A stretch of 41,951 nucleotides of DNA, taken from the NCBI GenBank assembly GCA_052390415.1, contig JBQTGY010000080.1:1-41951 (forward strand), given 5' to 3'. Made by a program: the position numbers and the translations under genes. Below, in pieces: positions 1-9,284 of the stretch. Source of the stretch: JANNWF01 sp052390415 (GTDB lineage: Bacteria; Pseudomonadota; Gammaproteobacteria; Xanthomonadales; Xanthomonadaceae). Numbering within the stretch: position 1 is the stretch's first letter; the number at the start of each line of letters is the position of its first letter. The notes below the pieces were generated by a model, which searched no databases, was not told the DNA's origin, and saw nothing but the letters and a program-made list of their open reading frames with translations.

Positions 1-74
1 GGCCAACCTCGCTGTGAACTCCCGCGCCCCGGGCTATCCTTCACGCCCGTTTTCGACTGCCTCACGCCCTGCTC

Positions 75-2030
75 TTGCGTCTGCTCAGATCGCTGTCATT
101 GTTCTTCGTGGGTTCGTCAGCGCTCGCGGCCGACGTTGATCTGGACGTTTTTCTCAAGCGTGGCACCTTCGGTGAAATGCGCTTGTCTCCGGATGGCAAA
201 CACTTGGCGGCCACCGTTGATCTGGAAGATCGCACCGTACTGGTCATCCTCCGCCGCGAAGGCATGCAACCCACCGCCAAAGCGGGTGGTGAAGCGCATT
301 CGGCGATCGCTGAGTTTCACTGGGTTGACAATCAGAACGTCGTACTCAGCATGGCCAACCGCTTCGGCGATCTCGATACGCCGCTGGCGACCGGCGAGCT
401 GCATCTGGTGAATACCGACGGCAGTCGCGCACGGACACTGTTCAGCCCCTACAACGATGGTCAAGACCCGAACATCAACAGCCGTGCCGTCGCCGAGGCA
501 CGCAAGTTTGCCTCTCTGATCGATACCTTGCCCGGTGATCCCAAGCGCATCCTGGTCGGCGTCGAAGAGTGGAACGACGAATATCCACTGACCAATGTCG
601 ACCTGCTGCATCTTGAAACCGGCCGGCGCAAACACCTGACGCGCCCACCGGTGCGCTCAGCGACCATTCGTACGGACCCATCCGGTCAGCCTCGGCTTGC
701 TTATGGCATTCAAGACGGCCATCACTCCGTGTTGTTTCATCGTGAGGCCGACGCTGACCGCTGGGAGCTTCTCAATGACGAGGCCAAGTCCGGTCGCGTG
801 GAGGTGCCGCTGGGTTTCTCTGCTGACGGCAAGCTTGCCTATTTGCGCGTTTCCGATGAAAAGGGTCCGGATCGAGTAATCGCTTGGGATCCCGCCACTC
901 AAACGCGCACCGATGTCGCCAGCGACCCGCGCGTCGATCCCGCCCAGATCTTGCGCGAAGGCAGCGGTGCGGTCATCGGCATGGCGTTTCTCGGAGCCAA
1001 ACGACGCACCCAGTATTTTGATGATCAGCATCCCGATGCACGCATCCAGAAGATGCTGGACAGCAGCTTTGCCGCCAGCGACGTGTACCTGCATCCGGCA
1101 CCTGCAAATACCAGCTTGCGCCTGTTCGAAGTGCGCTCGGATCGCGACCCTGGCAGCTTTTTCCTGTTTGATGTGGCCAGCGGCCACGCCGCCTTTCTCA
1201 GCCGCCGGTTGCCTGCGGTGGACACTCAGAAGATGGCGATCACCGAGGTGGTCGACATCCCTGCGCGAGACGGCTTGCTTTTGCAAGGATTCGTTACCCG
1301 ACCGCTGCACGCTGACCCCAAACTGCCGCTGCCCCTGATTGTGCTGCCGCACGGCGGGCCGTTCGGGGTCTTCGATCAGCGCGACTTCGATGCCGAAGTA
1401 CAAATGTTTGCCGCCGCTGGTTATGCCGTGCTGCAAGTCAACTTTCGAGGCTCGGGCAACTATGGTCGAGCGTTCGAATCCGCTGGCGCGCGTGAATGGG
1501 GCAAGGCGATGCAGGATGATGTCGTCGATGCCACGCGTTGGGCGATCGCCCGGAACATCAGCAGCGAAGGTCGTGTCTGCATCGTCGGTGCCAGCTATGG
1601 CGCCTATGCGGCCTTGATGGGGGTCGCTCGAGAGCCAGATTTGTACGCCTGCGCAGTGGGCTACGTTGGCATCTACGATCTTGCGCAACTGGTACAAGAC
1701 CACCGCGGCGAGAACCCGATCAGTGCCAGCTGGAGTCGAGATTGGGTGGGTGAGGCCGGCGAATTGCAGGCAGCGTCACCCACCAATTTGGCGGCGCAGA
1801 TCAAGGCGCCGGTGCTGCTCGCTGCCGGCGGCGAGGATCGAGTCGCCCCGATCAGGCACAGCGAACGCATGCAAAAAGCGCTCGAACGCAGTGGCGCCGA
1901 GGTTGAGACTTACTACGTCAAGACCGCAGGCCACGGCTTCTACCTGCTTGAGCACCGGCGTGAGTACTACACCCGCGTATTGGCATTTCTGGGCCGGCAC
2001 CTGGACGCAACAACGAGGTCGCCAGATTAG
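75..2030 (+). CDS. S9 family prolyl oligopeptidase-type serine peptidase
   Basis: This is a secreted serine peptidase of the S9 (prolyl oligopeptidase/dipeptidyl peptidase) clan, expected to cut short peptides in the periplasm. The 651-residue product opens with a signal peptide (about residues 1-19, ending ALA-A). A beta-propeller-like region follows to about residue 390, then an alpha/beta hydrolase domain. The catalytic triad can be read as Ser507 in GASYGAYA, Asp588 in GGEDRVAP and His620 in AGHGFY. The start is the TTG at 75, the last plausible start before the signal peptide; an in-frame stop lies at 15-17, so no long upstream extension is possible. I see no strong ribosome binding site. 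The substrate is not predictable. A second, distantly related S9 enzyme lies at about 27-29 kb on the other strand. Confidence 0.9.
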   Translation: MRLLRSLSLFFVGSSALAADVDLDVFLKRGTFGEMRLSPDGKHLAATVDLEDRTVLVILRREGMQPTAKAGGEAHSAIAEFHWVDNQNVVLSMANRFGDLDTPLATGELHLVNTDGSRARTLFSPYNDGQDPNINSRAVAEARKFASLIDTLPGDPKRILVGVEEWNDEYPLTNVDLLHLETGRRKHLTRPPVRSATIRTDPSGQPRLAYGIQDGHHSVLFHREADADRWELLNDEAKSGRVEVPLGFSADGKLAYLRVSDEKGPDRVIAWDPATQTRTDVASDPRVDPAQILREGSGAVIGMAFLGAKRRTQYFDDQHPDARIQKMLDSSFAASDVYLHPAPANTSLRLFEVRSDRDPGSFFLFDVASGHAAFLSRRLPAVDTQKMAITEVVDIPARDGLLLQGFVTRPLHADPKLPLPLIVLPHGGPFGVFDQRDFDAEVQMFAAAGYAVLQVNFRGSGNYGRAFESAGAREWGKAMQDDVVDATRWAIARNISSEGRVCIVGASYGAYAALMGVAREPDLYACAVGYVGIYDLAQLVQDHRGENPISASWSRDWVGEAGELQAASPTNLAAQIKAPVLLAAGGEDRVAPIRHSERMQKALERSGAEVETYYVKTAGHGFYLLEHRREYYTRVLAFLGRHLDATTRSPD

Positions 2031-2069
2031 AAAAATTGAATTCTGGGATGCAGCTTTTTGGGAGCAGGG

Positions 2070-2144
2070 GAGCAAGCTCCGCTCTACAACCGCGCGGCTG
2101 AAGCCCTCGCTCGCGAGCGCTGTTGTAGAGCCGAGCTTGCTCGG
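2070..2144. repeat. Palindromic intergenic repeat, type R1 (GAGCAAGCTC/CTCTACAA)
   Basis: Two arms about 20 bp long face each other around a GC-rich centre that itself contains CTCGCTCGCGAGCG. The same words (TTGTAGAGCTTGCTCCGCTG or its complement) recur at about 6985-7013 and, three times, at about 13928-14045. The elements lie only between genes, as REP/BIME-like sequences do. Confidence 0.65.
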
Positions 2145-2246
2145 CCGCTCAGCCGTCATTTCCCCAAGCCCCCGCCCCACGGAGCAAGCGATCTACAACC
2201 GCCCGGCTGGGATGGCCCGGCTCGCGCACGGATAAGCGCCAAGCCG

Positions 2247-2308
2247 TTGTAATGCCGACCGAGTGAAGCGAAGACGAACGCAAGCAGCGCGCGAACTCGC
2301 TCGGCAAC
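2247..2308. repeat. Dispersed intergenic repeat, type R2
   Basis: The core reads GCCGACCGAGTGAAGCGAAG and ends GCGCGAACTCGCTCGGC. Related copies lie at about 6911-6969 (inverted), 14076-14144 and 29137-29195, each between genes. The outer words (AGCCGA / CTCGGCT) can pair, giving a long hairpin. Confidence 0.6.
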
Positions 2309-2559
2309 TTCTGGGGTTCCTTACGCCCTCACCACCGCCGAGCCCAGCGGTGAATCCCCAACCCCCAGCCTCGCTCCACCCCCAAGAAACCCACCCGCAG
2401 ATGAACCAATCCCGCCATCAGGCCGAACGGCACATGCCTGCTTGGGGTCCAACGCGGCCTGATAGCGCCCGTGGTAAGCCGTTGATGGGGTGACCGCTGC
2501 GTTTGCGGCGGATGACGCGACGGCTGCCGGCGCCCTGACTTCGTTGAGTGAACGACACC

Positions 2560-3687
2560 ATGCACAAGCGATTATTGGTATTGACGATGACTGCCGCACT
2601 GCTGGCCGGCTGCGGCGGTTCTGCCGAATCGAACGCCGAGAGCACGGCCGAAGCAGCGCCAGTGTTGCTGGTTCCCGAGGATCTTCTGGCAGCAGAGACC
2701 GACGCGCTGAACGAAGGACCGGTGGTGTCAGGCTCATTGCAACCCGAGTTGCGTGCCGAGCTGCGTGCCGAAGTTTCTGGCGTCGTGCTCGAGGTACTGA
2801 AGGACAATGGCGACACCGTCGAAAAGGGCGAGCTGTTGGCGCGCATCGACCCCACCGCCATCCGTGGCCAGCTGCTGTCGGCGCAGGAATCCGAGCGCGC
2901 TGCCAGCGTTGCGCTGGAGCAGGCACAACGCCAGTACGCGCGCATGCAGAGCATGGCCAAAAACGGTCTGGTCGCGACTGAAGGCGTCGAGACTGCCGAA
3001 GGCAAGCGCAATCAGAACCAGTCCGAGCTGGCGTCGGCGCGCGCCCGTGTGGTCGACGCACGCCAGCAGCTGGAAAAGACCGAGGTGCGCGCGCCGTTCG
3101 CCGGCGTGGTTGGCGCGCGCAGCGTGTCAGCCGGTGATACCGCCCAGCTCGGCATGCAATTGCTCAGCGTGATGGACGTCGCCAGCATGCGCTTCGAGGG
3201 CATGATCGCGGCCGATCAGGTGGGTCGCGTGTTGCCCGGCGCGAAGGTGCGTTTCCGCGTCAACGGTTATCCGGGACAGAGTTTCGAGGGTCAGGTGCAG
3301 CGCCTCAACCCGGTCGCCAACGAGGCCACACGCCAGGTTCAAGTGTTGATGTCGTTACCGACAAACGGAGCGCCCGGCGTGGCGGGTTTGTATGCCGAAG
3401 GCCGCATTGAATCTTCCAGCCGCCCGGCGATCATGCTGCCGGAGTCGGTGCTGGTGCGTGACGGCGATGCCGCCGTCGTCTGGCAGTTCAAGGACGGAAA
3501 AACTCACAAGACTTCCGTTGAACTGGGCGAGCGCGACGCACGGCTGGGTCGGATCGAGATCGTCGCTGGCTTGAACGCTGGCGACCAGGTGCTCAAGCAT
3601 CCGTTGGGCACGTTGAAGGATGGCGGTATGGCCGAGTTGCAGTCGGCCTCCAACACGCCGACGACCATCGCCGTCGACGGAAACTAA
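2560..3687 (+). CDS. RND efflux periplasmic adaptor (membrane fusion protein) lipoprotein
   Basis: This is the periplasmic adaptor of a tripartite RND pump, linking the inner-membrane permease encoded next to it to an outer-membrane channel. The 375-residue product starts with a lipoprotein signal peptide and lipobox LLAGC (Cys18). It then shows the split biotinyl-lipoyl domain (RAEVSGVVLEVLKDNGDTV and later VRAPFAGVVGARSVSAGDT), a coiled-coil hairpin between them, and beta-barrel and membrane-proximal domains. I chose the ATG at 2560 because GAGTG lies 9 bp upstream and the signal peptide then starts MHKR; a GTG at 2548 would add four residues. Only 4 bp separate it from the permease gene, so the two form an operon. 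No outer-membrane factor gene is present in the window. Confidence 0.93.
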   Translation: MHKRLLVLTMTAALLAGCGGSAESNAESTAEAAPVLLVPEDLLAAETDALNEGPVVSGSLQPELRAELRAEVSGVVLEVLKDNGDTVEKGELLARIDPTAIRGQLLSAQESERAASVALEQAQRQYARMQSMAKNGLVATEGVETAEGKRNQNQSELASARARVVDARQQLEKTEVRAPFAGVVGARSVSAGDTAQLGMQLLSVMDVASMRFEGMIAADQVGRVLPGAKVRFRVNGYPGQSFEGQVQRLNPVANEATRQVQVLMSLPTNGAPGVAGLYAEGRIESSSRPAIMLPESVLVRDGDAAVVWQFKDGKTHKTSVELGERDARLGRIEIVAGLNAGDQVLKHPLGTLKDGGMAELQSASNTPTTIAVDGN

Positions 3688-3691
3688 GCGC

Positions 3692-6600
3692 ATGTTTCTT
3701 TCCGAATTCAGCATCCGCCAACCGGTGGTGACGATTGTCGTCACTTTGGCCTTGATGGTCTTTGGCTACTTCGCCATGACCGATCTGAAGACCAATCAGA
3801 CCCCGGACGTGCAGCCGCCGGTGCTGGTGGTGACCGTGCCCTACCCGGGCGCCTCGCCGGAGACCGTTGAGCGTGAGGTGTTGAATCGGATCGAGGACGC
3901 GCTGTCGGGCATCTCCGGCATCCGTGACATCCGTGCCTACGCGCGTGACAGCTCGGCCACCATCGTCGTCATCTTTGATTTCGAGAAGAACCTGATCGAG
4001 GCCTCGCAGGAGATCCGCGACGCCATTGCCAGTGTGCGTGACAAGCTGCCGACCGAAATGAAGGAGCCGTTCCTGCGTCGCGCCGATCCCAATGCGCGAC
4101 CGGTGATGGATATCGCGCTGTCCAGCGAAACCCTGTCGCCGATGGAACTTTCGCGCTTGGCCGAACAGATCATCGCGCGCGATCTGCGCAGTGTGCCGGG
4201 TGTGGCGCTGGTCGAACTCAGTGGTGAGCAGGTTCGCGAGCTGACCGTATTGTTGAAGAGCGCCGCGATGCGCGAGGCCAATGTGTCGGTCAGCGAAGTG
4301 GTGCAGGCGCTGCGCCAACAGAATCTTGCGGCGCCGGTGGGTCGCGTCGAAGACGGCCTCGACGAACAGAGCATTCGCCTGCTCGGTCGCCTCAAGGACG
4401 TGCGCGACTTCGAGCAAGTGATCGTCAAGCGCCAGGGCGAAGCCACGGTGCGGCTGGGCCAAGTGGCCGAAGTTGCAGACAGCCACGCCGAACAACGCAG
4501 CTATTCGCTGTTGAATGGGGAGCCTTCGGTCGGCATCGATGTCACCAAATCGCGCGAAGCCAGCACGGTGACGGTGACCGATGACGTGATGGCGCGACTC
4601 GATACGCTGAAGGCGCAACTGCCCGATGGCGTCGCGATGAAGGTCGTGTTCAACGATGGCGACTCGGTGCGTTCTTCGCTCAACAACGTCATCGAGGCGC
4701 TGTCGTTGGGCGCGTTGCTCACCATCCTCACCGTCTTCATCTTCCTCAATTCATGGCGCTCGACGGTGATCACCGCGATGGCGCTGCCGACCTCGGTACT
4801 GGCGGCGTTCATCGCCGTCTGGGTGGCCGGTTTCACCCTCAACTTCATGTCGCTGCTGGGTCTGAGTCTGGCCATCGGCGTGCTGATCGACGACGCCATC
4901 GTGGTGCGCGAGAACATTGTGCGCCACATGGAAATGGGCAAGGACAAACTCACCGCCTCGCGCGACGGCACCAGCGAAATTGGCCTCGCGGTGATGGCGA
5001 CCACGTTCGCGATCATTGCCGTGTTCATCCCGGTCGCCTTCATGGATGGCATGTCCGGCCAGTGGTTCAAGCCGTTCGGCCTCACCGTCGCTGCATCGGT
5101 GCTGGTGTCGCTGTTCGTCGCGTTCAGCCTGGACCCGATGCTGTCGGCCTACTGGGGTGACCCGGTGGATTACGCGGACCAGCCGCGCGGTCCGATTGGG
5201 CGTGCGCTAGCGCGCTTCAACCTCTGGTTCGACCGCCAGGCCGAGGGCTACTCGCGGGTCATCGAATGGGCACTGCACCATCGCATCTCGATGTGGATGT
5301 TGGCGCTGTTCGCGTTCGCCGGTGCCTTCGCGATGATCGTCACCCAATCCATCGGCTCCAGCTTTTTGCCCGAGACCGACAACGGCGGCATCCAGATCGA
5401 GATCACCGCGCCATCCGGCTCCAGTCTCGAATACACCCGCATCAAGGCCGAACAAGCGGCCACGCTGGCGCGCGCCCTGCCTGAAGTCGAATACACCCAG
5501 ACCACGGTCGGCACCAGCGGCAACGTCAGTCGTGCGCAGGTCTATATCGACTTTGTGCCCGAAGATGAGCGTGATCGCACCGCCAAGCAGATCGCGCAGG
5601 CGCTGCGTGGCGACATCGCACGCCTGATCGGTGCCGAGTTCACGGTCGCCGACGATCTCAACAACGGAGGCCAGAAGCCGCTGCAGATCCAGTTCCGCGG
5701 CCCCGACAGTCGCAAGCTGACCGAATTGGTCACGGCGTATGTCGAAAAGCTGCGCACGGTAGAGGGCGCGGTCGACATTGGCCTGTCCACGCAAGAACCC
5801 AAGCCCGAACTGCAGGTCGACATCGACCGTGGCCTCGCATCCAGCCTGGGCATCTCGATGAGCGACGCCGCCACCGCGCTGCGCGTGGCCTTCGCTGGTG
5901 TTGAAGTCGGCGACTGGATCGATCCCGCCGGCGAAACCCGCAACGTCGCCGTGCGCTTGTCTCCGGAAGATCGCGCGGTCGCCGCCGATCTGGAGAACCT
6001 GCCCATCATTGCCGCCGGCAACCAGGTCATTCCGCTCAGCCAGATCGCCAGCGTGACCATGGGCGCCGGCCCGGCTGCCATCGAACATTTCAACCGCGAA
6101 AACACCATCGCGGTGACCGCCAACGTGCACGGCCGCAGCTTTGGCGAAGTGTTTGGCGAAGCCATGACCCTGGCCCGCGGCATGGACTTCCCGCCCGGCT
6201 ACGACCTCGCCGTTGGCGGTGCGGGTCGCGACCAGCAGGAAGTGTTTGGCAGCATCCTGCGCGCGCTCGGCATCGCGGTGATGCTGATGTACCTGATCCT
6301 GGTGGTGCAGTTCCACAGCTTTCTGACCCCGATCGCGATCATGCTGTCGTTGCCGCTCTCGTTGATCGGCGTGGTGCTGGCGCTGAAACTCACCGGCGGC
6401 ACGCTCAATCTGATGAGCCTGATCGGCGTGGTGATGCTGATGGGACTGGTGGCCAAAAACGCCATCCTGCTGATCGACTTCGCGCGCAAACAGGAAGCCG
6501 AAGGCGTGGACCGCGACACCGCGCTGATCATGGCTGGCAAGGCGCGCCTGCGGCCGATCCTGATGACCACCTTCGCCTTGGTCGCCGGCATGTTGCCAGT

Positions 6601-6793
6601 GGCCATCGGCCTCGGTGAAGGCTCGGATTTCTACCGACCGCTGGGCATCTCGATCATCGGCGGCATGATCACCTCCACCGTGCTCACCCTGCTGGTAGTG
6701 CCAACTTTCTACGACAGCTTTGAAACCCGCAAGGATCGGATTGTGGCCTGGTGGAATCGGAAGCGGCCAGGGATGGTTGAGCAGGCGGCTTGA
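3692..6793 (+). CDS. RND efflux permease, HAE1/AcrB family
   Basis: This is the inner-membrane proton/drug antiporter of a tripartite efflux pump. The 1033-residue length is typical of HAE1 proteins. The order is the N-terminal helix (SIRQPVVTIVVTLALMVFG), the first periplasmic loop (about residues 35-330), six transmembrane helices, the second large loop and six more helices. The proton-relay residues are intact: Asp400-Asp401 in GVLIDDAIVVREN and Lys922 in GLVAKNAILLIDFA. The start is the ATG at 3692, 4 bp after the adaptor stop; the frame is open further upstream but that part has no similarity to the family. The sequence looks closer to the MexF/MdtB-like branch than to E. coli AcrB itself. 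Substrate range cannot be read from the sequence. Confidence 0.95.
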   Translation: MFLSEFSIRQPVVTIVVTLALMVFGYFAMTDLKTNQTPDVQPPVLVVTVPYPGASPETVEREVLNRIEDALSGISGIRDIRAYARDSSATIVVIFDFEKNLIEASQEIRDAIASVRDKLPTEMKEPFLRRADPNARPVMDIALSSETLSPMELSRLAEQIIARDLRSVPGVALVELSGEQVRELTVLLKSAAMREANVSVSEVVQALRQQNLAAPVGRVEDGLDEQSIRLLGRLKDVRDFEQVIVKRQGEATVRLGQVAEVADSHAEQRSYSLLNGEPSVGIDVTKSREASTVTVTDDVMARLDTLKAQLPDGVAMKVVFNDGDSVRSSLNNVIEALSLGALLTILTVFIFLNSWRSTVITAMALPTSVLAAFIAVWVAGFTLNFMSLLGLSLAIGVLIDDAIVVRENIVRHMEMGKDKLTASRDGTSEIGLAVMATTFAIIAVFIPVAFMDGMSGQWFKPFGLTVAASVLVSLFVAFSLDPMLSAYWGDPVDYADQPRGPIGRALARFNLWFDRQAEGYSRVIEWALHHRISMWMLALFAFAGAFAMIVTQSIGSSFLPETDNGGIQIEITAPSGSSLEYTRIKAEQAATLARALPEVEYTQTTVGTSGNVSRAQVYIDFVPEDERDRTAKQIAQALRGDIARLIGAEFTVADDLNNGGQKPLQIQFRGPDSRKLTELVTAYVEKLRTVEGAVDIGLSTQEPKPELQVDIDRGLASSLGISMSDAATALRVAFAGVEVGDWIDPAGETRNVAVRLSPEDRAVAADLENLPIIAAGNQVIPLSQIASVTMGAGPAAIEHFNRENTIAVTANVHGRSFGEVFGEAMTLARGMDFPPGYDLAVGGAGRDQQEVFGSILRALGIAVMLMYLILVVQFHSFLTPIAIMLSLPLSLIGVVLALKLTGGTLNLMSLIGVVMLMGLVAKNAILLIDFARKQEAEGVDRDTALIMAGKARLRPILMTTFALVAGMLPVAIGLGEGSDFYRPLGISIIGGMITSTVLTLLVVPTFYDSFETRKDRIVAWWNRKRPGMVEQAA

Positions 6794-7264
6794 CCAAGCC
6801 TTCGCCCTGCGAGCGCACACGCAAGCCGAACACGCCGCCGCCGGACATCCAGCGCAGGGGCGCGGTGTGCGCCGCTGCTAGGGGACTTTTGTTCGAGTCC
6901 GCCAATCCAGGGAGCCGAGCAAGTTCGTGCGCTCTCGCTTGCCTTCGCCTCGCTCGGTCGGCTCTACAATGGCGTGGCAGCCCACTCTGGCTGTTGTAGA
7001 ACTTGCTCCGCTGCCCTTCCGATGGTGCATTCGGACACGCCGCATTCCTCATATTGCTGCGACCCTCTGCGGACTCTGCGCCTCCGCGTTGAAGACGTTT
7101 GCTTCTTCGGAAGCAGTACAGAGTCTGATTGCTTCGCGAAAGCCGAACTCCATCGGCGTGCAGAAGGCAATTCTGATGGCCACGCTTTGGCCATTCGGGC
7201 GATGCCATGTCGCCGCCCCAACACCACGATGGGTTACCTTTGAAGCCCTGATCCACAACCCCGC
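6794..7264. other. Intergenic spacer with R1/R2 repeats
   Basis: No gene is supported. An inverted R2 repeat lies at about 6911-6969 and an R1 half-element (TTGTAGAACTTGCTCCGCTG) at about 6995-7014. Around 7062-7096 is CTCTGCGGACTCTGCGCCTC, a word that resembles dispersed intergenic repeats I have seen in other genomes (memory only). The promoter of the permease gene must lie in the last 200 bp but is not obvious. Confidence 0.55.
6911..7014. repeat. Composite R2 (inverted) plus R1 intergenic repeat
   Basis: GGAGCCGAGCAAGTTCGTGC through CGGTCGGCTCTACAA is the inverse of the R2 element at 14076-14144. It is followed directly by an R1 half-site, TTGTAGAACTTGCTCCGCTG. Both words are shared with other spacers in this window. 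Confidence 0.6.
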
Positions 7265-7270
7265 AAGGGA
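7265..7270 (+). promoter_or_regulatory. Shine-Dalgarno sequence that decides an ATC start
   Basis: AAGGGA at 7265-7270 is followed, after 6 bp, by ATC at 7277. No ATG, GTG or TTG lies between the in-frame stop at 7241-7243 and the GTG at 7358, so this site is the main evidence for a non-standard start of the permease. Confidence 0.6.
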
Positions 7271-7276
7271 TTCACC

Positions 7277-9091
7277 ATCGACCTCCAGCAACTCATTTTT
7301 CTGGTCATTCTCACTGGCGCGCTGATCCTGTTCGTCAGCGAAAAGCTGCGCGTCGACGTGACCGCGATGCTGACCCTGTTGGCCTTGGTATTCACTGGCA
7401 TTCTCGATGGCAAACAAGCCTTGGCGGGCTTCTCCAGCGAGCCGGCGATCATTGTCGCGGCGGTGTTCGTGTTGTCGGGGGCGCTGACGGCGACCGGCTT
7501 GACGGACCGGATCGGCACCGCGATTGGCCGCGCCGCCCGCGGCAGCGAATGGCGTGCGATTGCCGTGATCATCCCGGCGGTGGCCGCGCTGGCCGCGTTT
7601 TCGCATCACCTGATGGTGACTGCGATGATGCTGCCGATCCTGATGCGGATGGCGCACAAGCAGAAGATTTCGGCCTCGCGTTTGTTGATGCCGATGTCGC
7701 TTGCGGCCTCCATCGGCACAACCTTGACCTTGATCAGCGCGCCCGCGTTTCTGCTCGCTGACGACCTGCTGCAGCGTTCCCATTCCGACAGCTTGGGCAT
7801 GTTTTCCATCACGCCCATCGGCATGACATTGGTGGCGATAGGCTTGGTCTACATGCTCCTGGGTCGTTGGCTGTTGCCCAAGCGCAGCGGCAACATGGAT
7901 GACACCGACTATCTGCGCCTGGATCGTTACTACACCGAGTTGGTCGTCGAGGCCGATTCGCCCTGGATCGAAAAAGCATTCAGCGACTTCGAAAAGCACT
8001 ATGACGGCCGCCTGCAAGTCGTGGATTGGCTGCGGCGTGGCAGGCGGCTCAGCCTGACCAGTCGCGAAGCCCCGTTGCTGAACAACGATGTCTTGCTGGT
8101 GCGCGCTTCGCCGGATGAGATCGCCTCGATCCGAAATGAGCCCGGTCTCGCCCTGCATGCCGTCGCCAAGTACGGCGAGGCTCAGCCCGACGACGCCAAG
8201 ACGGAATTGTTGGGCGAGGAAGAACTGGTGCAGGCGGTGGTCGCCCCGCATTCGGTATTCGCCGGACAAAGCATCAGCGACATCGATTTCCAACGCAGCA
8301 TGGGCGTGGTGGTGGTTGGGCTGTGGCGCAAAGACGGCTGGCTGCATGACGAGCTAGCCAACGTGCAACTGCGCGAAGGCGATCTGCTGGTGCTGTGGGG
8401 GCGTCGCCAGCAGTTTCGTGAGCTGGCCCTGCATCATGGATTTCTGATGATGGTGCCGTTCGAAGGCACCCAGCGACAGCGGCATCGTTGGCCGCTGGCG
8501 CTGGGCATCATGGCTGCGGCGGTTACCTTGGCAGCGGCCGAAATCCTGCCCGCCCACATCGCCTTTCTGACCGGCGCGGTGGCGATGGTGCTGACCCGCT
8601 GCATCGGGCTGGAAGCGGCGTATCGCGAGATCGACGTGCGCATTTTCGTGATGATCGCGGGCGTGATTCCGCTGGGCATCGCGATGGAACAGACCGGCAC
8701 CGCACACCTTCTGGCGGGCCAGATCCTCACCCTTGGCTCCGACTGGAGTCCGCTGCAGATGTTGCTGGTGATGTTCGCCGCCGCTGCGCTGTTGACACAA
8801 ATTCTGTCGGACGCTGCGACAACCGTACTCCTGGGACCAGTCGCGGTTTCGGTGGCGGTGGCGATGGGGCTATCACCGGTGCCCTTTGTGGTCTGCACGG
8901 CGCTGGGCGCGGTGGCCTCCTTCCTCACTCCGATTGGCCATCACGGCAATCTGCTGATCCTGAATCCTGGTCAATACACGTTCGCGGATTTTCTGCGCGT
9001 TGGCGCACCGCTCACCGTGCTGATTGGATTTGCGAGTGCGTGGATGGCACGTTGGTTGTGGCTGGGTGGGCCGTTGCTGCCGGCGATGTGA
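7277..9091 (+). CDS. SLC13-type (DASS) permease with two TrkA-C domains
   Basis: This is an inner-membrane transporter of the SLC13/ArsB ion-transporter superfamily, of the type that carries paired TrkA-C (RCK-C) domains in its middle cytosolic loop. From ATC at 7277 the product has 604 residues. Hydrophobic helices occupy about residues 3-210 and 415-600, with two TrkA-C domains between (about 225-300 and 310-390, the second ending LREGDLLVLWG). The usual family opening (a first helix with the pattern LxxLILLxALxLFVxEKLRxDVxA) is encoded only upstream of the GTG at 7358. A start at 7358 would remove that helix. ATC with AAGGGA 6 bp upstream is therefore the best start, although a mutated ATG is equally possible. 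The substrate (dicarboxylate, sulfate or other anion) is not predictable. Confidence 0.85.
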   Translation: MDLQQLIFLVILTGALILFVSEKLRVDVTAMLTLLALVFTGILDGKQALAGFSSEPAIIVAAVFVLSGALTATGLTDRIGTAIGRAARGSEWRAIAVIIPAVAALAAFSHHLMVTAMMLPILMRMAHKQKISASRLLMPMSLAASIGTTLTLISAPAFLLADDLLQRSHSDSLGMFSITPIGMTLVAIGLVYMLLGRWLLPKRSGNMDDTDYLRLDRYYTELVVEADSPWIEKAFSDFEKHYDGRLQVVDWLRRGRRLSLTSREAPLLNNDVLLVRASPDEIASIRNEPGLALHAVAKYGEAQPDDAKTELLGEEELVQAVVAPHSVFAGQSISDIDFQRSMGVVVVGLWRKDGWLHDELANVQLREGDLLVLWGRRQQFRELALHHGFLMMVPFEGTQRQRHRWPLALGIMAAAVTLAAAEILPAHIAFLTGAVAMVLTRCIGLEAAYREIDVRIFVMIAGVIPLGIAMEQTGTAHLLAGQILTLGSDWSPLQMLLVMFAAAALLTQILSDAATTVLLGPVAVSVAVAMGLSPVPFVVCTALGAVASFLTPIGHHGNLLILNPGQYTFADFLRVGAPLTVLIGFASAWMARWLWLGGPLLPAM

Positions 9092-9284
9092 AGTGAGTTC
9101 ATCGCAACAACCAGCGACAGTGCAATCGGGTGCCCCGCTGCAAGGAGGGCGTCGCTCCCGCGACGCTGCTGTTGCTCCACGGAGGGCGTCGCTCCCGCGA
9201 CGCTGCTGTTGCGCGATGGCACGACAGGTAGAGCAGCCGCGCGGGAGCGCGGCCCTCCTTGAAACAACGCCGCGTTAAAACGTG
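9092..9284. repeat. 37-bp tandem repeat plus inverted copy
   Basis: GGAGGGCGTCGCTCCCGCGA is found at 9144 and again at 9181, a period of 37 bp, with CGCTGCTGTTGC following each copy. An inverted relative (CGCGGGAGCGCGGCCCTCC) lies at about 9240-9258. GGGCGTCGCTCCC-type arms make each unit a hairpin. A degenerate relative (GGGAGCGGCGCCCTCC) occurs at about 15298-15314. Confidence 0.65.

Larger units (their letters stand above)
2031..2559. other. Intergenic spacer with dispersed palindromic repeats
   Basis: There is no convincing gene here. The left part holds an inverted repeat (arms about 2070-2089 and 2123-2144) built on GAGCAAGCTCCGCTCTACAA and its complement. At about 2247-2308 lies a second repeat type (GCCGACCGAG..GAAGCG..GCGCGAAC..GCTCGGC) that recurs at three other places in the window. 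The right 200 bp must hold the promoter of the efflux operon, but I cannot point to clear -35/-10 boxes. Confidence 0.6.

Noticed and set aside
657..1703. Long open frame on the minus strand inside the first peptidase gene
   Set aside because: It is the complement of a GC-rich real gene with a complete catalytic triad; its composition is typical of an antisense shadow and it matches nothing.
5207..6820. 537-codon minus-strand frame opposite the RND permease
   Set aside because: Rich in His, Gln, Asp and Arg as expected for the complement of a membrane protein gene in GC-rich DNA; no domain or ribosome binding site.
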